From: Candidatus Bathyarchaeota archaeon
GTDB lineage: Archaea > Thermoproteota > Bathyarchaeia > TCS64
Assembly (NCBI GenBank): GCA_014729945.1
Contig: WJJC01000191.1
Location: 1-11,966, forward strand
Reading direction: 5' to 3'
DNA: 11,966 bases
The notes beneath the pieces are model-generated. The model saw only the letters and a list, made by a program, of their open reading frames with translations. It was not told where the DNA came from and ran no database searches. Below are positions 5,857-11,966 of this stretch, one piece after another. How positions within the stretch are numbered: position 1 is the first letter of the stretch; every line of letters begins with the position of its first letter. The position numbers were made by a program, and so were the translations under genes.

Positions 5857-6279
5857 CTACGTGTCAAAAACCATTCTAACATACCAGCCATCACCGGTCT
5901 CCCGTATTTCCATCATATGGTAAGTGACAGCTTTAACAGCTATACCCACCTCATGAGTCTCTGCGCTGAAACGCTCACCCTGGCAAACAGCAACAGCACT
6001 CAGATTACTGTGATCAACTGTTACATTAACAGTCTTGGGTACAAGAAACTCTACATCATTGATAAAGAGAAACTCATCCATAAGATTAAACAAGAGGTTC
6101 TCCAAATCATCTCCCTCAGCCTCAAGAATAAATTCCTCCTTCTCCGCTATACCCTCGATTGGGGTTATCATATTAAACATACCCAACGCTAACTGAGCAA
6201 ATGCTTCTCCAAGGGTCTCACCACGGGATTCGACAAGCAGATCAGCCGCTGGACCGCCCTCAGGATAATTATAACTCAT
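5857..6279 (-). CDS. Archease (RtcB tRNA-ligase activating protein)
   Basis: The 140-residue protein has the archease layout: the N-terminal AADLLVESRGETLGEAFAQL helix, ALGMFNMIT, the central DDLENLLFNLMDEFLFI, HEVGIAVKAVTYHMMEI, and the C-terminal GDGWYVRMVFDT. Archease accelerates guanylylation and turnover of the RNA ligase RtcB in tRNA splicing; RtcB is not in this window. The usual HTAD motif near the N-terminus reads GPAAD (residues 9-13), so the Asp is kept but the His is lost. The C-terminus ends Asp-Thr where family members usually end Asp-Ile, close to the metal site. The stop is TAG 5859-5857. ATG 6279 follows the guaA TAA directly, so it is expressed as the second gene of a guaA-archease operon. 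Confidence 0.85.
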   Translation of the reverse strand: MSYNYPEGGPAADLLVESRGETLGEAFAQLALGMFNMITPIEGIAEKEEFILEAEGDDLENLLFNLMDEFLFINDVEFLVPKTVNVTVDHSNLSAVAVCQGERFSAETHEVGIAVKAVTYHMMEIRETGDGWYVRMVFDT

Positions 6280-7830
6280 TTACTCCCACTCAATGGTCGC
6301 CGGAGGTTTATGGGTGATATCATACACAACCCGGGTGACACTAGGTATCTCATTACCTATCCTATTACTTATCTTCTCCAGTACCTCCCATGGCGCGAAT
6401 GTAAAGTTGGCGGTCATAGCATCGATACTCTCCACTATACGTACAGCAACAGTATGCCCATAAGCTCTCTCATCCCCCTTGACACCCGTGGACTTAGTGT
6501 CAGTCAAGACAGCGAAGTATTGCCAGAGTTTCTCGCTAAAGGGGTGTTTCTCAACTTCCTCCACTACGATGTTATCCGCCCTTCTAAGAACATCCAGCCT
6601 CTCCTCAGTAATCGAGCCCACCATTCTCACAGCTAAACCCGGACCAGGGAAAGGTTGTCGGTTCACAAACTCTTGGGGTAAACCCAATTTTGCACCTAAA
6701 TCCCTTACCTCATCTTTGTATAGGTCTCCAAGGGGATCAATTACTTCTTTGAACTCCATAACACTCGGTAGACCACCTACATTATGATGTGTCTTGATAG
6801 TGTCACTGTTCTTGGTAATACCGGACTCTATTCTATCCGGGTATATAGTACCCTGAATAAGGTATTCGGCGCCAAACTCACGAGCCTTCTCCTCAAAGAC
6901 CCTGATAAACTCTTCTCCAATGATCTTACGCTTCTCCTCAGGGTCCACGACACCCTTTAGTCTTTCAATAAATCTTTCCCTGGCATTAACTACGTCTAGG
7001 GTTAGGCCACGGTTTTTAAAGGCTTCATAAACTTGTTTTGACTCGTTGAGTCTCATGAGTCCCTGATCTACATGGATCGCCAGTAATCGATCTCCGAGAG
7101 CTCTTGCAGCCAATGCAGCTGCTACGCTGCTGTCGACCCCTCCGCTTAACGCGATTATTGCCTTACTATCACCCACAGTTTCCTTGATCTTTTTCACAGC
7201 TTCTTCTATCTCGTCAAGTGGTCTCCAGTTAGACTCAGCATTACATACTTTAAACACAAAATTACTGAGCATCTTGTATCCATGTTCGGTGTGAACAACC
7301 TCTGGGTGCCACTGGAGCGCCCATACTTTTTTCTCTTCATGTACCATAGCGGCAACAGGAGCCCTCTCCGTGTGAGCAATAATCTTCCAATCCTCAGGAG
7401 CCTCAAAAACGGTGTCACCGTGACTCATCCACACAAGTTCACAGTTACTCAACCCTTCAAGAACCCCAACTGGCTCATCTATATATGCCTTAGTTACGCC
7501 ATACTCTCTTGCCTTACCAAGTCTTCCGCCGTGCATATCCGCTAGAATCTGTAAACCATAACATAACCCCAGTACAGGAACCTCTAACTCCAGTATCTCT
7601 GGGTCTAATCGAAGCGCATCTTGAGACTTTATACTGCTGGGACTACCGCTGAAAATGATGCCACGGAGGCTCATTACCTCACCCAGTTTTTCTATGTCTT
7701 CTCGTGTAGCGTCACTGGGCAGTATCTCACTGTATACGTTTAGTTCGCGTACTCTTCGGGCTATCAGGTGACAGTATTGTCCCCCAAAATCCAAGATAGC
7801 TATTCCATCCGGTAAATCCTTGGTCGCCAT
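6280..7830 (-). CDS. guaA: GMP synthase (glutamine-hydrolysing), fused two-domain form
   Basis: GuaA makes GMP from XMP with ATP and glutamine. From ATG 7830 ([20 protein letters not shown]) the protein has 516 residues, normal for the family. Residues 10-195 are a class I glutaminase with nucleophile C90 (GLCYGLQ) and the His-Glu pair H175/E177 (WHPEV). Residues about 205-400 form the ATP-pyrophosphatase, with the P-loop SGGVDS at 229-234 and the HVDQGLMR motif. The C-terminal dimerisation domain has [12 protein letters not shown] and ends TIEWE, the canonical terminus. The frame stays open up to a TTG at 7905, but that extension crosses the promoter and has no family match. In many euryarchaea the two domains are separate genes; here they are fused. 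TAA is followed immediately by the archease ATG. Confidence 0.96.
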   Translation of the reverse strand: MATKDLPDGIAILDFGGQYCHLIARRVRELNVYSEILPSDATREDIEKLGEVMSLRGIIFSGSPSSIKSQDALRLDPEILELEVPVLGLCYGLQILADMHGGRLGKAREYGVTKAYIDEPVGVLEGLSNCELVWMSHGDTVFEAPEDWKIIAHTERAPVAAMVHEEKKVWALQWHPEVVHTEHGYKMLSNFVFKVCNAESNWRPLDEIEEAVKKIKETVGDSKAIIALSGGVDSSVAAALAARALGDRLLAIHVDQGLMRLNESKQVYEAFKNRGLTLDVVNARERFIERLKGVVDPEEKRKIIGEEFIRVFEEKAREFGAEYLIQGTIYPDRIESGITKNSDTIKTHHNVGGLPSVMEFKEVIDPLGDLYKDEVRDLGAKLGLPQEFVNRQPFPGPGLAVRMVGSITEERLDVLRRADNIVVEEVEKHPFSEKLWQYFAVLTDTKSTGVKGDERAYGHTVAVRIVESIDAMTANFTFAPWEVLEKISNRIGNEIPSVTRVVYDITHKPPATIEWE

Positions 7831-7866
7831 TACTGTGTATGAAAACCAGTTGGCTTTAATGGTTTT

Positions 7867-7876
7867 GTTTAAAAAA
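7867..7876 (-). promoter_or_regulatory. TATA-like box of the guaA-archease operon
   Basis: TTTTTTAAAC on the minus strand is centred about 41 bases before ATG 7830, giving a leader of about 15 bases. It sits inside the spurious upstream extension of the frame (to 7905) and so supports ATG 7830 as the start. Confidence 0.4.
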
Positions 7877-7940
7877 GGAAAACAGAAGTTTACTAGCCTA
7901 GTCAACTAATAAAAGAGTATACACACAGCAAATAAACAGG

Positions 7941-7949
7941 GTTTATCTA
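7941..7949 (+). promoter_or_regulatory. TATA-like box of the TspO-related gene
   Basis: GTTTATCTA is centred 26 bases before ATG 7971, consistent with a leaderless transcript. The guaA promoter lies divergently about 70 bp away. Confidence 0.45.
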
Positions 7950-7970
7950 GATCTATTCTGATGCTTACTT

Positions 7971-8729
7971 ATGCCTCAAGATTATAGAATATTAAAAACA
8001 GCTAATATCATTGGGTTCTTGTTTACAATAGTAATCAATGGCTTAGCGAACACTTTACCTCTCAACGGGGTAACAACGGGAGAACTAAGCGACATGTACC
8101 CTAATCTATTCACACCAGCTGGCTATGTTTTCAGCATCTGGGGCATAATATACGTTCTACTAGCAGCCTTCACGTACTACCAGTATACTGCAGACGACGA
8201 AATACATACTAAAATAGGTTGGCTATTCTTCGTCAGTTGCATATTCAACGGAGTCTGGATCTTTTTCTGGCATTACATGTACGTTGCTTTAAGCGTCATC
8301 ACTATATTCGGGCTCTTAGCCTGCTTGATACTGATCTACAGGAGATTAAATATTGGTCTAGTTGAAGCAGAGCATAAGGAGAAAATCATGGTTCACACGA
8401 CTTTCAGCGTCTACTTAGGCTGGATCACGGTAGCCCCCATCGCCAATGTGGCTGCTCTCCTAGTTGATCAGGGATGGACCCCCTTCAGTACTACATCGAT
8501 CTATATCACAGCATTAATGATACTTGTCGCTCTAGGTCTAACACTGGCAAATATCTATATCCGGGGGGATATTGCATACACCGCTGTACTGGTGTGGGCT
8601 ATTGGGGGAATAATAGTTAAACAAACGAGTACACCTATAGTGCCCTATGTTGCTGGGTTCAGTATAATTACTATAGTAGCTACACTATTATTGAAAAAAA
8701 GGGGAGACTACAAGTTGTTCAGTAACTGA
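7971..8729 (+). CDS. TspO/MBR-related (tryptophan-rich sensory protein) integral membrane protein
   Basis: The 252-residue protein has seven to eight hydrophobic helices, approximately at 11-29, 50-70, 82-100, 104-123, 144-164, 176-195, 201-217 and 222-241. The N-terminal block with LANTLPLNGVTTGELSDMYP and TPAGYVFSIWGIIY matches, from memory, the long TspO-related proteins of bacteria and haloarchaea (about 250-270 residues, longer than the classical 160-residue five-helix TspO). Aromatic clusters are visible (GVWIFFWHYMY, YLGWITVAP). Classical TspO binds porphyrins or cholesterol; the ligand of this longer type is not established, so I assign family only. ATG 7971 is chosen by the TATA box 26 bases upstream. 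The 3' end overlaps the converging aminotransferase-like gene by 22 bp. Stop TGA. Confidence 0.8.
   Translation: MPQDYRILKTANIIGFLFTIVINGLANTLPLNGVTTGELSDMYPNLFTPAGYVFSIWGIIYVLLAAFTYYQYTADDEIHTKIGWLFFVSCIFNGVWIFFWHYMYVALSVITIFGLLACLILIYRRLNIGLVEAEHKEKIMVHTTFSVYLGWITVAPIANVAALLVDQGWTPFSTTSIYITALMILVALGLTLANIYIRGDIAYTAVLVWAIGGIIVKQTSTPIVPYVAGFSIITIVATLLLKKRGDYKLFSN
8694..8700 (-). terminator. Poly-T terminator of the aminotransferase-like gene, inside the 3' end of the TspO-related gene
   Basis: On the minus strand, after TAG 8710-8708, the sequence reads TCTCCCC and then seven T (8700-8694). On the other strand the same bases encode lysines near the C-terminus of the TspO-related protein (LLLKKRGDYK). 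Confidence 0.45.
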
Positions 8730-9844
8730 TCCATATCCTCGACAGTGTTATAGAAGTGTCCACTTATTCTCATATGACCTCTATGGGCCTCGCGCCCCGT
8801 GATCTTAATTTTTTTAGATTTTAACTCAGCAGCTAATGGCAGTGGATCCTTCTCAAAGTAGCTTACTATAGGAGAGGTTGGTTCATCAGGTGTGTACATT
8901 TCTTTTCCCATAGAGACTAGCTCAGCATAGAGGTATTTTGATAGCTCCAGATTTCTCCGCTCAATCTTATCTATTCCAATATTGTTTAGGTAGTCAATAG
9001 CCTTCTCCAATGCAAAAACGCCTTGAAAGTTAAGGGTTCCATACTCGAACTTCTCAGCGGAGCCCCGGGTCACCGATTCCTCAGGGTTATCCCCATCATA
9101 TAGTTGGTTTTTCCAACCTGTTCGGTCCGGTGTGATGTCACCTATGTTATCTTCTCTAACGTAGAGGAAAGCTAGACCAGTTGGACCCATCAAGTATTTA
9201 TATGGTGCTACTGAAACAAAATCTACATCTGAATTTTTATAATCAACATCCAGTGCACCTACAGCCTGAGTGGCGTCAACAAGAATCTTGGCTCCGTGAT
9301 CATGTGCTATATCACTCAAACCTTTTAGATCAATGGTTACTCCATTCACATAGCTAACATGACTAACCTGAACAAGTTTAGTATGGTCATCAATCATATT
9401 ATCGAAGTCAGCCAAATCAAATCGATTGTCAACGGGTTTTATTACACGATTCTCTACCTTATTCTTTACAGTAGTATGAGTGTGTAGGGCATTATGCTCC
9501 CATTCCGGGAAAACAACGTTATCACCCTTCTCCCACTCAGTGCCGTTCACCACTATATTTAACCCACTACCAGTGCACATGGTGAAGGCTATTTCTTCAG
9601 GTTTAGCGTTGATGAAATCAGCTAGTTTCCGTCTCAGATTTGTTGTTCTGTTTAGCCATTCCTGTAAAATTGTCTTGTCACCGGGTGGATTGAAGTTATA
9701 CCATAGATCAACATATTCCTCGTATCCTTCCTTAACCTGTTTAGGCATCACACCTACAAAGGCATTATCAAGGTAAATCCACTTATCAAGTAATGGAAAA
9801 TCCTTCCGTATGGTATCTATTTCCAATCCACTCACCTGCAGCAT
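8708..9844 (-). CDS. PLP-dependent aminotransferase class V family enzyme
   Basis: The 378-residue fold-type I PLP enzyme opens with IRKDFPLLDKWIYLDNAFVG, the family's substrate-loop start. TGSGLNIVVN (91-100) binds phosphate; SHVSYVNG has H162; ILVDATQAVG has D190 for the pyridine nitrogen; and SVAPYKYLMGPTG has the Schiff-base K216. EKFEYGTLNF (around 265-275) and the C-terminal HRGHMRISGHFYNT place it near isopenicillin-N-epimerase-like or cysteine-lyase-like members. The RxGxxC loop of cysteine desulfurases is absent, so it is unlikely to be an IscS/SufS protein. Substrate unknown. ATG 9844 is the first plausible start. The gene is divergent from the CBS gene and converges on the TspO-related gene with a 22-bp overlap. 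Stop TAG. Confidence 0.88.
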   Translation of the reverse strand: MLQVSGLEIDTIRKDFPLLDKWIYLDNAFVGVMPKQVKEGYEEYVDLWYNFNPPGDKTILQEWLNRTTNLRRKLADFINAKPEEIAFTMCTGSGLNIVVNGTEWEKGDNVVFPEWEHNALHTHTTVKNKVENRVIKPVDNRFDLADFDNMIDDHTKLVQVSHVSYVNGVTIDLKGLSDIAHDHGAKILVDATQAVGALDVDYKNSDVDFVSVAPYKYLMGPTGLAFLYVREDNIGDITPDRTGWKNQLYDGDNPEESVTRGSAEKFEYGTLNFQGVFALEKAIDYLNNIGIDKIERRNLELSKYLYAELVSMGKEMYTPDEPTSPIVSYFEKDPLPLAAELKSKKIKITGREAHRGHMRISGHFYNTVEDMDQLLNNL

Positions 9845-9898
9845 ATGTTGCCTGTACTCTTATAACAATGATAGTATCGTACGCCAATTCTCATAAAT

Positions 9899-9906
9899 GT
9901 TTAAAC
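9899..9906 (+). promoter_or_regulatory. TATA box of the CBS-domain gene
   Basis: GTTTAAAC is centred about 25 bases before GTG 9927 and 37 before ATG 9939. Leaderless spacing favours the GTG start. Confidence 0.5.
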
Positions 9907-9926
9907 GAGGTAAGTAGGAACATTAA

Positions 9927-10358
9927 GTGAGTGATTCTATGAGCGGAGTAATGATCGTACGAGACGTCATGGCTAAGAACATAAAAACAGTAAAGACAGA
10001 TGACACAGTGCACGCAGCTGTCAAAAAGATGAACAAGTTTGATATCGGCAGCGTAATTGTGATGAGCAGCGGTAGACCAGTGGGCATTATCACAGAGACC
10101 AATATTATGAGAAGAATAGTTGAACCAAGAATGGACCCAGCTACAGTGTGGGCAAAAGACATCATGAGCAGCCCATTAATTACGATCGACGAGAATGCAG
10201 CTCTGGAGGAGGCTGCTAAAATAATGGCGGAGAAAAACATTAACAGGCTTCCGGTTACGAAAAACGATAAACTTGTTGGATTTCTTAGCAGCACAGATAT
10301 AGTAAAGTCGAGTCCGACGCAACTAGGAATCCTTGAAGAATTGTTAAGAGTTAGCTAA
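9927..10358 (+). CDS. Protein with two CBS domains
   Basis: The 143-residue protein is almost entirely a CBS pair (Bateman module). The first domain spans residues about 12-65 (VRDVMAKNIKTVKTDDTVHA and GSVIVMSSGRPVGIITETNI). The second spans about 75-130 (KDIMSSPLITIDENAALEEA, INRLPVTKNDKLVGFLSSTD). Such modules bind adenine nucleotides or S-adenosylmethionine and act as energy or ligand sensors. No catalytic or DNA-binding domain is attached, so it must act on a partner protein not identifiable here. Starts possible are GTG 9927 (leaderless distance from the TATA box) and ATG 9939; there is no clear SD for either. Stop TAA, followed by a modest T5 run at 10389-10393 that may end transcription. 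Confidence 0.9.
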   Translation: MSDSMSGVMIVRDVMAKNIKTVKTDDTVHAAVKKMNKFDIGSVIVMSSGRPVGIITETNIMRRIVEPRMDPATVWAKDIMSSPLITIDENAALEEAAKIMAEKNINRLPVTKNDKLVGFLSSTDIVKSSPTQLGILEELLRVS

Positions 10359-10409
10359 TCCCTCATTATTTAACAAAACATTATTTCATTTTTCCTAAAC
10401 ACGGAAACG

Positions 10410-10416
10410 ATTATAG
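10410..10416 (+). promoter_or_regulatory. TATA-like box of the DUF296 gene
   Basis: ATTATAG is centred 34 bases before ATG 10447, implying a leader of about eight bases. Confidence 0.35.
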
Positions 10417-10446
10417 CCAATTCAACACTACATTTGTAAGAGTAAG

Positions 10447-10977
10447 ATGAAAGACGCATGGGAAAAAGACGCATCACACCCCACAGAGTACCACAGTGTA
10501 GAATGCCAGAGGGGCAGAGAATTCATAATAAGACTCACCACAGGGGCAGACGTATACAAGGCGATACAAAAATTCGCAAAAGATAAGAATATAAAATTTG
10601 GTAAGATACACGCTGCCTTTATGGGTGGATTCAGTCCAGCCAAGATGTATATGTGGTGCCCAGATCCCCACGACCCGGATAACTGGCACAACGAGTCCTG
10701 TGCTAGCTTCGAGAACCTATCGATGCTTGTATCTATGAGTGGTATGATTCATACTAGGCTGGTTGACGGAGAACCTGAACCATTCCCCGCTATACACTAT
10801 GTGGTGGGAGGTGCATGGGATGTATCTACAGTAGGGGGACACCTTGCAGAAGGAACTATCGTGAAAGGAGTAGTCGAGTGCTTTATAACCGAAATTCTTG
10901 GAATCGAGGAGTTATTGCCAAGCGACTATGATCCAGAGACAGACGGCGCCCCTGAAGAGTGGTATAAAGAAGTCTAG
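10447..10977 (+). CDS. PPC/DUF296 (PCC) domain protein
   Basis: The 176-residue protein has the PPC/DUF296 core. GREFIIRLTTGADVYKAIQK is at 23-42, then IKFGKIHAAFMGGFSPAKMY, a central strand with H117 (FPAIHYVVGG), and the family's GGHLAEGTIVKG at 130-141 followed by VVECFITEI. The stand-alone archaeal and bacterial form of this domain is a trimer related to the C-terminal half of plant AT-hook proteins; its biochemical role is not settled. There is an insertion rich in Cys, His and Trp (WCPDPHDPDNWHNESC, 70-85) between core strands; its Cys/His residues could bind a metal, which is inference. Possibly co-expressed with, but separately promoted from, the CBS gene upstream. Stop TAG 10975-10977. 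Confidence 0.85.
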   Translation: MKDAWEKDASHPTEYHSVECQRGREFIIRLTTGADVYKAIQKFAKDKNIKFGKIHAAFMGGFSPAKMYMWCPDPHDPDNWHNESCASFENLSMLVSMSGMIHTRLVDGEPEPFPAIHYVVGGAWDVSTVGGHLAEGTIVKGVVECFITEILGIEELLPSDYDPETDGAPEEWYKEV

Positions 10978-10998
10978 TCAACATTTATTCGATGAGCC

Positions 10999-11005
10999 TT
11001 TAAAC
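10999..11005 (+). promoter_or_regulatory. TATA box of the FAD oxidoreductase gene
   Basis: TTTAAAC is centred 33 bases before TTG 11035. It supports independent transcription of this gene and a start near TTG. Confidence 0.4.
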
Positions 11006-11017
11006 AGGTTCTACATC

Positions 11018-11023
11018 TTTTTT
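11018..11023 (+). terminator. T6 run after the DUF296 gene
   Basis: Six T lie 41 bases after the TAG of the DUF296 gene, just before the next start. This would serve as a weak U-run terminator, but it also falls inside the next gene's promoter and leader. Confidence 0.25.
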
Positions 11024-11034
11024 GGGGAATAACC

Positions 11035-11966
11035 TTGGACAAAGTAGACATCATAGTTATTGGAGCAGGTGCCGTTGGTCTAGCTATAGGAGCAGAGATA
11101 GCTGACAAAGGTAGAGAAATGTACATTCTAGAAAAAGAAGAAGATTATGGACAGGGAACCAGCAGCCGAAATAGTGAAGTTATCCATGCTGGGATTTACT
11201 ACCCTAAGGACAGCCTAAAGGCCGAACTATGTGTTAAGGCTAACCCTATGATCTACGATATTTGTGAAAAAAATAATATCTCATACAGAAATTGCGGAAA
11301 AATAATCGTAGCCAATGGAGAAACTGAGGTAAAACAGCTTGAAAGAATCATAAGACACGCAAAACAGATTGGAGCTAGAGAACTAGAATTAATTGACAGA
11401 GAACAAGTACACGAATTGGAGCCTAAGGTTAGAGCAGATGCGGCGATTTACAGCCCCACAACAGGTATAATGGACGCCCATGGGTTAATGGATCAATTTT
11501 ATCGGGAAACAAGACGTAAAGCTGGTTCGGATCCACTGGTGCTGGATACTGAGGTCACAGGAATAAGGCAGACTGATGACGGGTACGTAGTTGAGATGAT
11601 AACCGGTGGAGAGCCATTTGAGATAGAGTCGAGAATTGTGATAAACAGCGCCGGTTTATACAGTGATAAAGTTGCCGGGATGACCGGAATAGATATTGAT
11701 GAGGCAGGTTACAGGATTTACTGGTGTAAAGGAGAGTACTTCAGTCTAACAGGTAAACCTCCTGCCGAGATGCTTGTCTATCCTCCCCCACCACAGGATG
11801 AAGCAAGTCTAGGTATACACAGTGTCCCAGACCTAACCGGACGAATCAAGTTTGGACCCAACGCCTTCTATGTTGACGAGATTGATTACTCAGTTGAATC
11901 AGAGAAGGAACCCTTTTGGAGAGATGTGGTAAAATACTTCCCCACAGTCAAATTGGAAGATCTTCA
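11035..11966 (+). CDS. lhgO: FAD-dependent oxidoreductase, L-2-hydroxyglutarate oxidase-like (partial, cut by the right edge)
   Basis: The frame is open from TTG 11035 to the window end (310 codons, no stop). The N-terminus is a dinucleotide-binding fold, MDKVDIIVIGAGAVGLAIGA, with GxGxxG at 10-15 and an acidic strand end (MYILEKE). SSRNSEVIHAGIYYPKDSLK (43-62) is the signature of L-2-hydroxyglutarate oxidase/dehydrogenases of the DAO family. INSAGLYSD (FAD contact) and LGIHSVPDLTGRIKFGPNAF agree. Family members oxidise L-2-hydroxyglutarate to 2-oxoglutarate using FAD, a metabolite-repair role; exact substrate here is by homology only. No ATG is available near the start, so TTG with GGGGA eight bases before (11024-11028) is the best choice. 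The normal length is about 400 residues, so about 90-100 are missing. Confidence 0.88.
   Translation, partial: MDKVDIIVIGAGAVGLAIGAEIADKGREMYILEKEEDYGQGTSSRNSEVIHAGIYYPKDSLKAELCVKANPMIYDICEKNNISYRNCGKIIVANGETEVKQLERIIRHAKQIGARELELIDREQVHELEPKVRADAAIYSPTTGIMDAHGLMDQFYRETRRKAGSDPLVLDTEVTGIRQTDDGYVVEMITGGEPFEIESRIVINSAGLYSDKVAGMTGIDIDEAGYRIYWCKGEYFSLTGKPPAEMLVYPPPPQDEASLGIHSVPDLTGRIKFGPNAFYVDEIDYSVESEKEPFWRDVVKYFPTVKLEDL

Noticed and set aside
6310..6787. Open frames on the plus strand across guaA (6310-6636, 6479-6787).
   Set aside because: They lie antisense to strongly conserved GuaA coding sequence and have no coherent protein features or start signals.
7831..7905. A 25-residue N-terminal extension of GuaA from TTG 7905.
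   Set aside because: It crosses the promoter box and does not match the family, whereas ATG 7830 begins the canonical N-terminus.
9480..10691. Antisense frames over the aminotransferase, CBS and DUF296 genes, including hydrophobic 9923-10294.
   Set aside because: They mirror well-supported genes on the other strand; the hydrophobicity arises from reading CBS codons in reverse.
1..11966. A genome-wide code in which TAG always means pyrrolysine.
   Set aside because: MoaD, archease, the aminotransferase and the DUF296 protein all end at TAG exactly where their families end. Reading through would add 14 residues to archease and a long antisense tail through the TspO-related gene to the aminotransferase.
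1..11966. CRISPR array, insertion sequence, integrase or tRNA attachment site.
   Set aside because: I found no spaced direct repeats, no transposase or recombinase motif, and no tRNA consensus in either strand by eye.

Overview
The window reads as archaeal chromosome, roughly mid-40s % GC by eye. The evidence is an archease gene, a tungsten-type aldehyde ferredoxin oxidoreductase (AOR) with a MoaD-like partner, and AT-rich TATA-like boxes sitting about 26-28 nt upstream of several start codons, which implies leaderless transcripts. GMP synthetase is a single two-domain GuaA rather than the split form common in many euryarchaea. I cannot place the organism more precisely. It is a gene-dense stretch with twelve genes (eleven complete or nearly so) and no tRNA, rRNA, CRISPR array or insertion sequence that I can see.

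Region 1-2243 (minus strand) is an SD-led operon of three uncharacterised membrane proteins: a DUF6754-like protein, a six-helix membrane protein, and a membrane-anchored protein whose gene runs off the left edge. Two reading-frame breaks lie here. The DUF6754-like gene has a -1 type frame change near 2112-2121 that separates a well-formed N-terminal membrane helix from the body of the protein. The third gene has an in-frame TAG at 386-384, followed by at least 127 further open codons in the same frame that look like the same protein. These are the main points of interest: pseudogenisation, assembly error, or non-standard decoding such as pyrrolysine.

Region 2293-3070 (plus) holds a stand-alone PD-(D/E)XK nuclease with a probable winged-helix N-terminus, divergent from the operon. 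Region 3084-5303 (minus) is a MoaD-like sulfur carrier followed by an AOR-family tungstopterin/4Fe-4S enzyme. Region 5571-7830 carries a 94-residue orphan (plus) converging, one base apart, on a guaA-archease pair (minus; TAA and ATG directly adjacent).

Region 7941-11966 has a TspO-related membrane protein (plus) whose 3' end overlaps by 22 bp a converging PLP-dependent class V aminotransferase-like enzyme (minus). After these come three plus-strand genes: a two-CBS-domain protein, a PPC/DUF296 protein, and the start of an FAD-dependent L-2-hydroxyglutarate oxidase-like enzyme cut by the right edge.

TAG is the natural stop in four other genes here (MoaD, archease, aminotransferase, DUF296). 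A genome-wide TAG-to-pyrrolysine code is therefore unlikely, whatever explains the in-frame TAG.
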